From positions 1,302,001-1,366,000 of the forward strand of contig NZ_JBINNY010000001.1 of assembly GCF_051297175.1 (NCBI RefSeq): a DNA stretch of 64,000 bases. The letters are read 5' to 3'. Shown here one piece after another: positions 34,548 through 43,907 of the stretch. Source of the stretch: Dryocola sp051297175. Lineage in GTDB: Bacteria; Pseudomonadota; Gammaproteobacteria; Enterobacterales; Enterobacteriaceae. How positions within the stretch are numbered: the first letter of the stretch is position 1; the number at the start of each line of letters is the position of its first letter. The notes beneath the pieces were generated by a model. That model was not told the DNA's origin and searched no databases. It saw nothing but the letters and a program-made list of their open reading frames with translations. The translations under genes were made by a program, and so were the position numbers.

Positions 34548-35498
34548 TTAAAGTTTGGCGGCGAGGAGATCTTCCAGTTTGCGCTGATCGACGGCGAACA
34601 GGCGGATGCCTTCGGACAGTTTTTCTACGGCCATCGGATCCTGGTTATGCTCCCAGCGGAATTCCGCCTCTGTTAGCGGCTCCGGACGGCGGAAGCCCTG
34701 CGACGTTGGTACCAGCTTGCGGATAACCGGCTCTTCGCTTTCCTGCAGCTGCTGAAGAAGGTTTGGTGCGATAGTCAGACGGTCGCAGCCCGCCAGAGCA
34801 AGGATTTGCTCGGTGCGGCGGAAGCTCGCGCCCATCACCACGGTGCTGTAATTGTGCTGCTTAAAGTAATCGTAAATATTGCGGACGGATTTCACGCCCG
34901 GGTCTTCGTCGACCACGTACGGGTCCATCGGCTTGCGGGCCTGGTACCAGTCGTAGATGCGCCCCACGAACGGCGAGATCAGGAACACGCCCGCTTCGGC
35001 GCACGCGCGAGCCTGGGCAAAGGAGAACAGCAGCGTCAGGTTGCAGTCGATGCCTTCTTTTTGCAGCTCTTCCGCCGCGCGGATGCCTTCCCACGTGGAG
35101 GCGAGCTTGATCAGAATGCGTGATTTATCGATGCCCTGTTCGGCGTAAAGCTCTACCAGGCGGCGGGCCTTAGCGACGCTTTTTTCTTTGTCGTAGGAGA
35201 GGCGGGCGTCAACTTCCGTTGAGACTCGGCCGGGTATGCTTTTCAGAATTTCTGCACCGAAATTGACCGCCAGCTTGTCGCTAGCCTCAACAACCTGCTC
35301 TTCCTGCGTGCCGCCGCGCTTTTTGCCGTAGGCCAGCGCATCGTCAATAAGCGATTGATAATGCTCAAGTCCTGCGGCTTTCAGTAATAACGAGGGGTTG
35401 GTCGTGGCATCAATAGGCTGATAGTGGCGGATTGATTCGATGTCGCCACTGTCGGCAACCACGGTGGTGAATTGTTTAATGCCGTCGAGCTGATTCAT
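34548..35498 (-). CDS. talA: Transaldolase A
   Basis: Moves a dihydroxyacetone unit between sedoheptulose-7-phosphate and glyceraldehyde-3-phosphate. The 316-residue product (E. coli length) starts MNQLDGIKQFTTVVADSGDI at the ATG at 35498 behind CAAGGAGAT. The Schiff-base lysine is Lys131 in SRILIKLASTWEG. The signature DATTNPSLLLKAA is near residue 31. The frame extends to 35549 without conservation. It leads the talA-tktB operon and is divergent from maeB. Confidence 0.96.
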   Translation of the reverse strand: MNQLDGIKQFTTVVADSGDIESIRHYQPIDATTNPSLLLKAAGLEHYQSLIDDALAYGKKRGGTQEEQVVEASDKLAVNFGAEILKSIPGRVSTEVDARLSYDKEKSVAKARRLVELYAEQGIDKSRILIKLASTWEGIRAAEELQKEGIDCNLTLLFSFAQARACAEAGVFLISPFVGRIYDWYQARKPMDPYVVDEDPGVKSVRNIYDYFKQHNYSTVVMGASFRRTEQILALAGCDRLTIAPNLLQQLQESEEPVIRKLVPTSQGFRRPEPLTEAEFRWEHNQDPMAVEKLSEGIRLFAVDQRKLEDLLAAKL

Positions 35499-35758
35499 TT
35501 GTATCTCCTTGAAATGCATTGTCTTTATGGAGTGCTCCGTGTCACTCACACTGGAAACTCGGTAAATACATAACTAAAAAGCATAGCAGACGGGGTGGGG
35601 CTTGCCGTTAATGATGGGTAACATAGTCACTATAATTCTCTAACAAAATTGACGTCAGATGTTGATAGTATGGTTACGTTCAAAGTTTACGAAGTGCACA
35701 GGCGTGATACTACGTGACCTTAGCGACCCTTGAGAATGAGCAATAAAGGAACGAAGAA

Positions 35759-38038
35759 ATGGATGAACAATTAAAGCAAAGTGCCCTCGATTTTCACGAA
35801 TTCCCCATTCCCGGAAAAATTCAGGTTTCGCCAACCAAACCGCTAGCCACCCAGCGCGATCTGGCGCTTGCCTATTCGCCGGGCGTTGCGGCACCTTGTC
35901 TTGAAATCGAAAAGGACCCTCTCGCCGCCTACCGCTATACCGCGCGTGGCAACCTCGTTGGGGTGGTCTCTAACGGTACCGCCGTGCTGGGCCTCGGCAA
36001 TATCGGCGCGCTGGCCGGTAAGCCGGTGATGGAAGGGAAGGGCGTGCTGTTTAAGAAATTCGCCGGTATCGACGTTTTCGATATCGAAATTGACGAGCAG
36101 GATCCGGACAAGCTGATCAACGTGATTGCGGCCCTCGAACCCACCTTCGGCGGTATCAACTTAGAAGATATTAAAGCCCCCGAGTGTTTCTACATCGAGA
36201 AAACCCTGCGCGAACGCATGAACATTCCTGTGTTCCACGACGACCAGCACGGAACCGCCATCATCTGTACCGCCGCGGTGCTTAACGGCCTGCGCGTGGT
36301 TGAGAAAAATATCTCCGACATCCGCCTGGTCGTTTCCGGGGCGGGCGCGGCAAGTATCGCCTGCATGAACCTGCTGGTGGCGCTGGGCATGCAGAAGCAT
36401 AACATCGTGGTCTGCGACTCGAAGGGCGTTATCTATAAGGGCCGCGAAGAGAATATGGCGGAAACCAAGGCCGCCTATGCGGTAGACGATAACGGCAAAC
36501 GCACGCTGGACGACGTGATTGAAGGCGCGGATATTTTCCTCGGCTGCTCCGGCCCGAAAGTGCTGACGCCGGAAATGGTCAAGAAGATGGCGCGTGCGCC
36601 GCTCATCATGGCGCTGGCGAACCCAGAGCCGGAAATCCTGCCGCCGCTGGCGAAAGAGGTGCGCCCGGATGCGATTATCTGTACCGGCCGCTCCGACTTC
36701 CCGAATCAGGTGAACAACGTGCTCTGCTTCCCGTTCATCTTCCGCGGCGCGCTGGACGTGGGCGCGACGGCCATCAACGAAGAGATGAAGCTGGCCGCCG
36801 TGCATGCCATCGCCGATCTGGCTCACGCCGAGCAGAGCGACGTGGTGGCTTCGGCCTACGGCGATCAGGAGCTGACCTTCGGCCCTGATTACCTGATTCC
36901 GAAACCGTTCGACCCGCGCCTGATCGTGCAGATCGCCCCGGCGGTCGCGAAGGCGGCGATGGATTCCGGCGTGGCGACTCGCCCAATCCAGGATTTCGAA
37001 GCCTACAAAGACAAGCTCACCGAATTCGTCTACAAAACCAACCTGTTTATGAAGCCCATCTTCTCCCAGGCGCGCCAGGATCCGAAACGCGTGGTGCTAG
37101 CAGAAGGTGAAGAAGCGCGCGTGCTGCACGCAACCCAGGAGCTGATCACGCTCGGCCTCGCGAAGCCGATTCTGATTGGCCGCCCTGCGGTTATCGAAAT
37201 GCGCCTGAAGAAACTTGGCCTGCAGATGCAGCCGGGCAAAGACTTCGAGATCGTGAATAACGAATCGGACCCGCGCTTCAAAGAGTACTGGAACGAGTAC
37301 TACAACATCATGAAGCGTCGTGGCATCACGCAGGAACAGGCGCAGAGGGCGGTTATCAGCAACACCACGGTTATCGGCGCGATCATGGTTCACCGTGGCG
37401 AAGCGGATGCGATGATCTGCGGCACCATCGGCGAGTACCACGAGCATTTCGAAGTGCTGGAAAAACTGTTCGGCTACCGCGACGGGGTGAAGGCCGCCGG
37501 CGCGATGAACGCCCTGCTGCTGCCGAGCGGCAACACTTTTATCGCCGATACCTACGTGAACGACGATCCAACCCCGGAAGAGCTGACGGAAATCACCCTG
37601 CTGGCCGCCGAAACGGTGCGTCGCTTTGGCATCGAGCCGAAGGTCGCGCTGCTGTCGCATTCTAACTACGGATCTTCTGACTCTAAGGCGGCCTGCAAAA
37701 TGCGCAAGACGCTGGAAATGGTTCGCGAGCGCGCGCCGGAGCTGGAAATTGACGGTGAGATGCACGGCGATGCCGCGCTTGTGGAAAGCATTCGTCACGA
37801 ACGCATGCCGGACAGCCCGCTGAAAGGCTCCGCCAACATCCTGATTATGCCGAACGTGGAGGCCGCGCGTATCAGCTACAACCTGCTGCGCGTGTCGAGT
37901 TCCGAAGGGGTAACGGTTGGACCTGTGCTGATGGGGGTGGCGAAGCCGGTGCACGTGCTAACGCCGATTGCATCCGTTCGCCGTATCGTCAATATGGTGG
38001 CGCTGGCGGTGGTCGAGGCGCAGACGGTTCCGCTTTAA
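35759..38038 (+). CDS. maeB: NADP-dependent malic enzyme with PTA-like domain (MaeB)
   Basis: Oxidatively decarboxylates malate to pyruvate with NADPH. At 759 residues it equals E. coli MaeB. The malic-enzyme half spans about 1-430, with YSPGVAAPCLEI, the metal site FHDDQHGTAIICTAA and the nucleotide fold VVSGAGAASIACMNLL. The remainder is a phosphotransacetylase-like domain (VLAEGEEARVLHATQEL...) known to be regulatory and to bind acetyl-CoA. The ATG at 35759 has AAGGAACG upstream. In K-12 the eut operon follows; here hemF does, with one REP unit between. Confidence 0.96.
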   Translation: MDEQLKQSALDFHEFPIPGKIQVSPTKPLATQRDLALAYSPGVAAPCLEIEKDPLAAYRYTARGNLVGVVSNGTAVLGLGNIGALAGKPVMEGKGVLFKKFAGIDVFDIEIDEQDPDKLINVIAALEPTFGGINLEDIKAPECFYIEKTLRERMNIPVFHDDQHGTAIICTAAVLNGLRVVEKNISDIRLVVSGAGAASIACMNLLVALGMQKHNIVVCDSKGVIYKGREENMAETKAAYAVDDNGKRTLDDVIEGADIFLGCSGPKVLTPEMVKKMARAPLIMALANPEPEILPPLAKEVRPDAIICTGRSDFPNQVNNVLCFPFIFRGALDVGATAINEEMKLAAVHAIADLAHAEQSDVVASAYGDQELTFGPDYLIPKPFDPRLIVQIAPAVAKAAMDSGVATRPIQDFEAYKDKLTEFVYKTNLFMKPIFSQARQDPKRVVLAEGEEARVLHATQELITLGLAKPILIGRPAVIEMRLKKLGLQMQPGKDFEIVNNESDPRFKEYWNEYYNIMKRRGITQEQAQRAVISNTTVIGAIMVHRGEADAMICGTIGEYHEHFEVLEKLFGYRDGVKAAGAMNALLLPSGNTFIADTYVNDDPTPEELTEITLLAAETVRRFGIEPKVALLSHSNYGSSDSKAACKMRKTLEMVRERAPELEIDGEMHGDAALVESIRHERMPDSPLKGSANILIMPNVEAARISYNLLRVSSSEGVTVGPVLMGVAKPVHVLTPIASVRRIVNMVALAVVEAQTVPL

Positions 38039-38053
38039 ATCGCACCCGGTTTT

Positions 38054-38082
38054 GTAGGTCGAATGAGCGTAGCGCCATCCGA
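38054..38082. repeat. REP-type palindrome between maeB and hemF
   Basis: GTAGGTCGAATGAGCGTAGC followed by GCCATCCGAC, between two convergent genes at the place where K-12 carries eut. Confidence 0.68.
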
Positions 38083-38093
38083 CTTTGACTGCG

Positions 38094-38999
38094 CTAAACC
38101 CACTCTCTAACCGGTAAAAAATCACGATACAAGGCGGCCTCCGGGCTGCCTTCTTCCGGCTGATAGCTGTACTCCCAGCGCACCAGCGGCGGCATCGACA
38201 TCAGTATCGACTCCGTGCGCCCGCCGGTCTGCAGGCCGAACAGCGTCCCGCGATCCCACACCAAATTAAACTCAACGTAGCGGCCACGGCGATAAAGCTG
38301 GAAGTCGCGCTCGCGCTCGCCCCACGGCAGCGCCATGCGGCGTTCGACGATTGGCAGATACGCATCCAGGAACCCGGTGCCTACCGCCCGCATAAAGCTA
38401 AAGCTGGTATCGAAATCCGGCGTATTCAAATCGTCGAAGAACAGGCCGCCGATGCCGCGCTGTTCGCCACGGTGCTTGATGAAAAAGTAGTCGTCACACC
38501 ATTTTTTGTAGCGTGGGAAAACGTCTTCGCCGAACGGCAGGCAGATGTTCTTTGCCGTTTGATGCCAGTGAATGGCGTCCTCTTCGAAGCCGTAAAACGG
38601 CGTTAAATCAAAGCCGCCGCCGAACCACCAAACGGGGTCACAGCCGGGCTTTTCGGCGATGAAAAAGCGTACGTTGGCGTGGCTGGTGGGCACGTAGGGA
38701 TTCATGGGATGGATGACCAGCGAAACGCCCATCGCCTCAAAGCTGCGCCCGGCAAGTTCCGGGCGGTGCGCCGTTGCCGATGCGGGCATGGCGTCGCCGT
38801 GAACGTGTGAGAAGTTAACCCCGGCCTGTTCGAAAACGCTGCCGCCGCGCAGCACGCGGCTACGCCCGCCGCCGCCGCCTTCGCGCTGCCAGCTATCTTC
38901 TTCAAAGGTCGCGCCGTCAATGGCTGCAAGCTGCTGGCAAAGGGTGTCCTGCAGCTGCAACAGGTAATTTTTTACGGCGTGGATATTGGGCGTATTCAT
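38094..38999 (-). CDS. hemF: Oxygen-dependent coproporphyrinogen III oxidase
   Basis: Converts coproporphyrinogen III to protoporphyrinogen IX with O2 in heme synthesis. The 301-residue product (E. coli 299) shows the family motifs FEEDSWQREGGGGGRSRVLRGG, NPYVPTSHANVRFF and WFGGGFDLTPFYGFEEDAIHWH, and the catalytic-site histidines. FNLVWDRGTLFGLQTGGRTESI lies near the C-terminus. The start is ATG 38999, four bases after the amiA stop, giving the operon amiA-hemF found in E. coli. Confidence 0.96.
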   Translation of the reverse strand: MNTPNIHAVKNYLLQLQDTLCQQLAAIDGATFEEDSWQREGGGGGRSRVLRGGSVFEQAGVNFSHVHGDAMPASATAHRPELAGRSFEAMGVSLVIHPMNPYVPTSHANVRFFIAEKPGCDPVWWFGGGFDLTPFYGFEEDAIHWHQTAKNICLPFGEDVFPRYKKWCDDYFFIKHRGEQRGIGGLFFDDLNTPDFDTSFSFMRAVGTGFLDAYLPIVERRMALPWGERERDFQLYRRGRYVEFNLVWDRGTLFGLQTGGRTESILMSMPPLVRWEYSYQPEEGSPEAALYRDFLPVREWV

Positions 39000-39003
39000 A
39001 GGA

Positions 39004-39876
39004 TTAACGTTTCTTACCGTGCGCTTTGTGGTTATCGAACCAGTTGAAGTAGCTGATCACGCCGTTGGCGATGGCGGTGGCAATCTTCTGGCGAAAGGCC
39101 GTTGTGCCGAGCAGCTTCTCTTCGCCGGGGTTGGTGATAAACGAGGTTTCGACCAGCACCGAGGGAATAGAAGGTGATTTTAGCACCACGAAGGCAGCCT
39201 GTTCGGTGTTGCGGCTGTGCAGCTTATGCACCGGCTTGATTTGCTTAAGAATATGCGAACCCAGCGTGAGGCTGTTTTTGATGGTATCCGTCTGCACCAG
39301 GTCAAACAGCACCTGCTGGAGATAGTGATCTTTGTTTTTAACCTTGCTGCCCGCCACGTCATCGGCGGCGTTTTCTTTGTCCGACAGGTATTTCGCCATG
39401 GCGCTACTGGCGCCACGGTTTGAGAGGGCGAAAACGGACGCGCCAGCGGCGGTTGGGCTGGTAAAGCCGTCGGCGTGAATCGACATAAACAGGTCTGCGC
39501 CGTGCTGGTGGGCGATTTCAACGCGGTCGTACAAGGGGATGAATTCGTCGCTGGTGCGCGTCAGCTTCGCATCGATCCCTTTGCTGCGCAGAATGCTGCG
39601 CACGTTTTTAGCAATCGCCAGCACCACGTGTTTTTCCTTCGAGCCGTTATGCCCGATAGCGCCGGTATCAATCCCGCCGTGGCCTGGGTCCAACATCACC
39701 ACGCGACGGCCGCCGGACTTCTTTGCCGGTTTACTGTGATTCGTAGTGGTTTTAAGCGTTTTGCTTTCCTGGCGAGCCAGAGCCTTACTTGCGCTGGTTA
39801 AGGTCAGGGCTGCTAATCCCGTAAGCAGCAGCTGGCGACGGGAGGTGAGTTGCGTCAGTGATTTTATTTTGCTCAT
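39004..39876 (-). CDS. amiA: N-acetylmuramoyl-L-alanine amidase AmiA
   Basis: Periplasmic Amidase_3 zinc enzyme that splits septal peptidoglycan at division and is activated by EnvC. The 290-residue product (E. coli 289) has a Tat signal SRRQLLLTGLAALTL. Zinc ligands are seen in MLDPGHGGIDTG (His66), GSKEKHVVLAIA (Glu81) and MSIHADGF (His near 134). The catalytic Glu is in VLVETSFITNPGEE. A regulatory helix (about residues 150-185) covers the active site. It precedes hemF. Confidence 0.95.
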   Translation of the reverse strand: MSKIKSLTQLTSRRQLLLTGLAALTLTSASKALARQESKTLKTTTNHSKPAKKSGGRRVVMLDPGHGGIDTGAIGHNGSKEKHVVLAIAKNVRSILRSKGIDAKLTRTSDEFIPLYDRVEIAHQHGADLFMSIHADGFTSPTAAGASVFALSNRGASSAMAKYLSDKENAADDVAGSKVKNKDHYLQQVLFDLVQTDTIKNSLTLGSHILKQIKPVHKLHSRNTEQAAFVVLKSPSIPSVLVETSFITNPGEEKLLGTTAFRQKIATAIANGVISYFNWFDNHKAHGKKR

Positions 39877-40090
39877 GGGGCTAATTATTTATCTTATGAA
39901 TTCTTGATTAGCATTTATATCGTATCGTCAATGCGTTAACGACAGGCGTTTGGCCGAAATGTTTATCATTTCATTTCATTCCGTGAATGAGCGGTGAGTA
40001 TGCCATTTTTTACCTGCTTTTGCGGGAGATATTGGCTTAATGGCAAGGAAACGCCATAATCAGAGTTTTCACACAACAGCGGCTAATACC

Positions 40091-40516
40091 ATGGAAATAC
40101 GCGTTTTTCGGCAGGAAGATTTCGAAGAGGTGATCACCCTTTGGGAGCGCTGCGATCTTCTGCGCCCGTGGAACGATCCGGAGATGGATATTGAACGTAA
40201 GCTGCAGCACGACGCGGATCTGTTTTTGGTTGCGGAAGTGGGCGGCGAGGTTGTTGGGTCGCTGATGGGCGGCTACGACGGCCACCGTGGCTCGGCGTAT
40301 TATCTTGGCGTTCACCCGGAATTTCGCGGGCGCGGCATTGCAAACGCCTTGCTCAGCCGTCTTGAGAAGAAGCTTATCGCGCGCGGCTGTCCGAAAATCC
40401 ACATCATGGTGCGCGAAGAAAACGATCTGGTAATCGGCATGTACGAGCGGCTGGAATACGAACAGCAGGACGTTGTGATGCTCGGCAAGCGCCTGATTGA
40501 AGACCAAGAGTATTGA
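40091..40516 (+). CDS. ypeA: GNAT family acetyltransferase YpeA
   Basis: Putative N-acetyltransferase, 141 residues, same length as E. coli YpeA. It starts at the ATG at 40091 (MEIRVFRQEDFEEVITLWER); the frame runs back to 40040 without conservation. The acetyl-CoA binding motif YYLGVHPEFRGRGIANALL has the R/Q-x-x-G-x-G/A loop (RGRGIA). The C-terminal MYERLEYEQQDVV is the usual GNAT strand. Substrate unknown. Its TGA overlaps the yfeZ ATG by one base, so the two are translationally coupled. Confidence 0.9.
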   Translation: MEIRVFRQEDFEEVITLWERCDLLRPWNDPEMDIERKLQHDADLFLVAEVGGEVVGSLMGGYDGHRGSAYYLGVHPEFRGRGIANALLSRLEKKLIARGCPKIHIMVREENDLVIGMYERLEYEQQDVVMLGKRLIEDQEY

Positions 40517-40962
40517 TGCTTTTAAAATATCCCCCTTCGGATTACGACGTTCACGGCAATCTGAAAACGCCTCTGCTGTTCTGGTGCATTCTGCTGTTTC
40601 AGGCGCGAACCTGGTTTTTGCTGGTGCTGGCGGCGGCTTCCCGCCAGCAGAGCGACGCGCTGCTCGCCCTGTTTTATCCCGATCGCGACAATTTCTGGTT
40701 GGGCCTGCTGCCCGGCGTTCCCGCCGCGCTGGCGTTTGTCATCAGCGGGCGTCGCCACCTTTGGCCGCGCCTGTGGGCCGCCTGGCGCTGGGTCCTGATG
40801 GCCGCGCAGGTTGCTGTACTCGCCTGGCACGTGACGCTGGTATTAGAAGGGGAGGCGCTGACGGGAATGACGCTGGCGCTGGTTATCGGCGACGTATTTG
40901 CCCTTTGGTGGCTGTCCACAAACCGCCGCTTGCGCGACTACTTTTCCCCACAGAATGAATAA
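40516..40962 (+). CDS. yfeZ: Inner-membrane protein YfeZ (DUF2919)
   Basis: A 148-residue membrane protein with about four hydrophobic segments (for example LLFWCILLFQARTWFLLVLA, LLPGVPAALAFVISG, VLMAAQVAVLAWHVTLV). It opens MLLKYPPSDYDVHGNLKTP; the N-terminal PP/TxYDVxG.IKTP block is the family signature. It starts at the ATG at 40516, overlapping the ypeA stop. Function is unknown. It keeps the E. coli order ypeA-yfeZ-yfeY-yfeX. Confidence 0.86.
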   Translation: MLLKYPPSDYDVHGNLKTPLLFWCILLFQARTWFLLVLAAASRQQSDALLALFYPDRDNFWLGLLPGVPAALAFVISGRRHLWPRLWAAWRWVLMAAQVAVLAWHVTLVLEGEALTGMTLALVIGDVFALWWLSTNRRLRDYFSPQNE

Positions 40963-41027
40963 ACGGGCACTTTTGGGCAAGTTTGTACTCCAATGCCCGT
41001 AATCACTCCAAAACGAAGGAATTCTTG

Positions 41028-41603
41028 ATGAAAATTTTGCGTCTGATGATGCCGGGAGTGCTGCTGGTGCTAAGCGGCTGTTCAACGATTTCTAATATGC
41101 ACTGGTCAAGCCTTTCGCCGATGAACTGGTTCGGTTCCTCGCTTGAAGTGAGCGAGCAGGGCGTTGGCGGCCTGAATGCCAGCACGCCGATGAACGAAGA
41201 GGCGGTTAGCGAAGGCTTAAACGGCGACTATCGGCTGCGCAGCGGCATGAAAACCGATAATGGCACCGTGGTTCGCTACTTCGAAGCCATGGACGACAAA
41301 ACCGTGATGGTGGTGGTGAACGGCGAAAACGGCACGGTAAGCCGCGTCGACGTGATGGATAAAGAGATCAAAACCGAAAGCGGCGTGGAGATTGGCACAG
41401 ACTTTAGCGACCTGTATGCCAAAGCCTACGGCGCCTGTAGTAAAGGCACCGGCGATGATGCTGAAAGCGTCGAGTGTAAAGCGCCTGAAAGCCTGCACAT
41501 CAGCTACCTGTTTAGCGGCGAGTGGCGCGGCCCGGAAGGCCTGATGCCGGCCGACGATACGCTTAAAAACTGGAAGGTCAGCAAAATTATCTGGCGTAAA
41601 TAA
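41028..41603 (+). CDS. yfeY: Lipoprotein YfeY (DUF1131)
   Basis: Putative lipoprotein of 191 residues (E. coli length). The signal peptide MKILRLMMPGVLLVLSGC ends in a lipobox LSG-C (lipidated Cys18). The body contains DGDYRLRSGMKT-like and HISYLFSGEWRGPEGLMP blocks typical of the DUF1131 family. The start is ATG 41028 with CGAAGGA upstream; the frame runs on to 40983 but is not conserved there. E. coli yfeY is sigma-E controlled; I do not see a clear sigma-E motif here. Function unknown. Confidence 0.88.
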   Translation: MKILRLMMPGVLLVLSGCSTISNMHWSSLSPMNWFGSSLEVSEQGVGGLNASTPMNEEAVSEGLNGDYRLRSGMKTDNGTVVRYFEAMDDKTVMVVVNGENGTVSRVDVMDKEIKTESGVEIGTDFSDLYAKAYGACSKGTGDDAESVECKAPESLHISYLFSGEWRGPEGLMPADDTLKNWKVSKIIWRK

Positions 41604-41620
41604 ATATCCGCGCCGGGTTT

Positions 41621-41640
41621 GCGCCTTCTCAAGAAGGCGC
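41621..41640 (+). terminator. Hairpin after yfeY
   Basis: A perfect 9-bp stem, GCGCCTTCT/AGAAGGCGC with a 2-base loop, lies 17 bp after yfeY. It has no T-run, so it could be an mRNA 3'-end stabiliser or a weak terminator before yfeX. Confidence 0.45.
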
Positions 41641-41708
41641 TTAAGTAATCGGTTATGATACGCCGATAAATGCCACGCAATGTGGCATGTTTTTTTTCAG
41701 GAGGATTC

Positions 41709-42608
41709 ATGTCTCGGGTTCAAACCGGCATTTTGCCGGAACATTGTCGCGCCGCCGTCTGGCTGGAAGCGAATATTCAGGGCGATTTTGACGCTATTCG
41801 TCAGGGCTGCAAAACCTTTAACCAGTCGCTGAACGCGTTGCAGGAAAAATTCCCGGAAGCAATGCTCGGCGCGGTTGTGGCGTTTGGTTATGACCTGTGG
41901 CGCGATCTGAGCGGCGGCGTGGGTGCCGAAGAGTTGAAGAACTTCGCGCCGATGGGCAAAGGCCTTGCGCCCGCAACCCAACATGACGTTATGATCCATA
42001 TTCTTTCCCTACGACACGATGTGAACTTCTCCGTTGCGCAGGCCGCGATTGCCGCGTTTGGCGATGCGCTGTCGATTGAAGAAGAAGTGCACGGCTTCCG
42101 CTGGGTGGAAGATCGCGACCTGAGCGGCTTTGTTGACGGCACCGAGAACCCGCAGGGCGAAGAGAATCGCCGTGAAGTGGCGGTGATAAACGAAGGCGTG
42201 GACGCGGGCGGGAGCTACGTCTTCGTCCAGCGCTGGGAGCATAACCTCAAGCAGCTTAACCGCATGAGCGTGAACGAGCAGGAAATGCTGATTGGCCGTA
42301 GCAAAGAAGATAACGAAGAGATGGACGGCGACGCGCGCCCTGCAACGTCGCACCTTAGCCGCGTCGATTTGAAAGAAAACGGCAAAGGGCTGAAAATCGT
42401 TCGCCAGAGCCTGCCTTACGGCACCGCGAGCGGCACGCACGGCCTGTACTTCATCGCCTATTGCGCCCGCCTGTATAACATTGAACAGCAGCTGCTGAGC
42501 ATGTTTGGCGAAACCGACGGCAAGCGCGACGGCATGCTGCGCTTCACCAAGCCGGTGACGGGCGGCTACTACTTTGCGCCTTCTTTAGATAGGTTGTTAA
42601 GCCTGTAG
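41709..42608 (+). CDS. yfeX: Dye-decolorizing (DyP) heme peroxidase YfeX
   Basis: Cytosolic DyP-type peroxidase using H2O2 to oxidise porphyrinogens and dyes; a role in removing iron from heme has been argued. The 299-residue product (E. coli length) starts at the ATG at 41709 behind AGGAGG. The hallmark GXXDG motif is in LSGFVDGTENPQG. The catalytic Arg and heme-contact region QSLPYGTASGTHGLYFIAYC and the proximal-side RHDVNFSVAQ are present. The frame extends to 41670 without conservation. No iron-uptake genes adjoin. Confidence 0.94.
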   Translation: MSRVQTGILPEHCRAAVWLEANIQGDFDAIRQGCKTFNQSLNALQEKFPEAMLGAVVAFGYDLWRDLSGGVGAEELKNFAPMGKGLAPATQHDVMIHILSLRHDVNFSVAQAAIAAFGDALSIEEEVHGFRWVEDRDLSGFVDGTENPQGEENRREVAVINEGVDAGGSYVFVQRWEHNLKQLNRMSVNEQEMLIGRSKEDNEEMDGDARPATSHLSRVDLKENGKGLKIVRQSLPYGTASGTHGLYFIAYCARLYNIEQQLLSMFGETDGKRDGMLRFTKPVTGGYYFAPSLDRLLSL

Positions 42609-42616
42609 CTTTTGAC

Positions 42617-42690
42617 GGCGGGTGGCGTTTCGCTTACCCGCCCTACAAAAACAGGTGAAGTTTGTCGGATAAGCGCCAGCGCCATCCGAC
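42617..42690. repeat. Two REP-type palindromes between yfeX and cysP
   Basis: GGCGGGTGGCGTTTCGC...TTACCCGCCCTAC (42617-42646) and TGTCGGATAAGCGCCAGC...CATCCGACA (42663-42690), at the place where K-12 carries ucpA, mur genes and yfeW. Confidence 0.7.
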
Positions 42691-42769
42691 ATGACAGCGA
42701 TGTGTGCACGTTGTTTAAGGCGTAATCCGCCATCCGTCATTTCCCCCCATAATGACTTCCCCGCGTCTT

Positions 42770-42870
42770 ATATCCCTTTCTTATTGCAAATCACCAAACG
42801 GTATATAAAAGCGTTACAGCTTTGCTCCCCGTTATAAATAAACTGATGGCATGTTAAGCATGACCGTTAT
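42770..42870 (+). promoter_or_regulatory. Probable CysB-controlled cysP promoter region
   Basis: AT-rich block including GGTATATAAAAGCGTTACAG (42800-42819) and TTATAAATAAACTGATG, just before cysP. The E. coli cysP promoter has a closely similar segment bound by CysB. I cannot place the exact -10 or CysB half-sites. Activation under sulfur limitation is inferred. Confidence 0.45.
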
Positions 42871-42890
42871 CACATTTATAAGGGTGCAGA

Positions 42891-43907
42891 ATGGCTACTA
42901 AGTCAGTTAAAAAGGTATGGAACGCGCTCGTTGTCTCTGCACTGCTTGCCGGTTCGGCTCAGGCAACGGAGCTGCTCAACAGCTCTTATGATGTGTCTCG
43001 CGAACTGTTTGCCGCGATTAACCCGGCGTTCCAGCAAAAATGGGCGCAGGAAAATAACGGCGACAAGCTGACGATAAAACAATCTCATGCCGGGTCATCA
43101 AAACAGGCGCTGGCAATTTTACAGGGCTTAAAAGCAGACGTTGTAACTTATAACCAGGTGACCGATGTGCAGATCCTGCACGATAAAGGCAACCTGATCC
43201 CGGCGGACTGGCAAAGCCGCCTGCCGAACAACAGCTCGCCGTTCTACTCGACCATGGCTTTCCTGGTGCGTAAAGGTAACCCGAAGAATATCCACGACTG
43301 GAACGATCTTGTGCGTCCGGACGTGAAGCTCATTTTCCCGAATCCAAAAACCTCCGGCAACGCCCGCTACACCTATCTGGGCGCATGGGGTGCGGCAAAC
43401 AAAGCTGACGGCGGCAATAAGGCCAAAACCGAGCAGTTTATGACGCAGTTCCTGAAAAACGTTGAGGTGTTTGATACCGGCGGACGCGGCGCGACCACCA
43501 CCTTCGTTGAGCGTGGCCTGGGGGACGTGCTGATAAGCTTTGAATCCGAAGTGAACAACATTCGTAACCAGTACGCGAAAGATGGCTACGAGGTTGTGGT
43601 GCCGAAAGTGAATATCCTGGCCGAGTTCCCGGTTGCCTGGGTCGATAAAAACGTGAAGGCGAACGGCACTGAAAAAGCGGCGAAAGACTATCTGAACTTC
43701 CTGTACAGCCCGGCGGCGCAGACCATCATCACCGACTATTACTACCGCGTAAACAGCCCGGAAGTGATGGACAAGCTGAAGGATAAATTCCCGCAGACCG
43801 AGCTGTTCCGCGTGGAAGACGAGTTCGGCGGCTGGCCTGAAGTGATGAAAACCCATTTTGCGACCGGCGGCGAGTTCGACAAGCTGATTGCGGCGGGGCA
43901 TAAGTAA
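42891..43907 (+). CDS. cysP: Thiosulfate/sulfate-binding periplasmic protein CysP
   Basis: Solute-binding component of the CysUWA importer with preference for thiosulfate. The 338-residue product (E. coli length) has a signal peptide (MATKSVKKVWNALVVSALL...SAQA). The mature part begins TELLNSSYDVSRELFAAINP. Sulfate-binding family blocks SHAGSSKQALAILQGLKADVV and TGGRGATTTFVERGLGDVLI are present. The stop overlaps the cysU ATG by one base. It leads the operon cysPUWAM. Confidence 0.97.
   Translation: MATKSVKKVWNALVVSALLAGSAQATELLNSSYDVSRELFAAINPAFQQKWAQENNGDKLTIKQSHAGSSKQALAILQGLKADVVTYNQVTDVQILHDKGNLIPADWQSRLPNNSSPFYSTMAFLVRKGNPKNIHDWNDLVRPDVKLIFPNPKTSGNARYTYLGAWGAANKADGGNKAKTEQFMTQFLKNVEVFDTGGRGATTTFVERGLGDVLISFESEVNNIRNQYAKDGYEVVVPKVNILAEFPVAWVDKNVKANGTEKAAKDYLNFLYSPAAQTIITDYYYRVNSPEVMDKLKDKFPQTELFRVEDEFGGWPEVMKTHFATGGEFDKLIAAGHK

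Noticed and set aside
37097..37954. 285-codon minus-strand frame inside maeB
   Set aside because: Antisense shadow of the PTA-like domain; low-complexity His/Arg/Ala composition typical of shadows.
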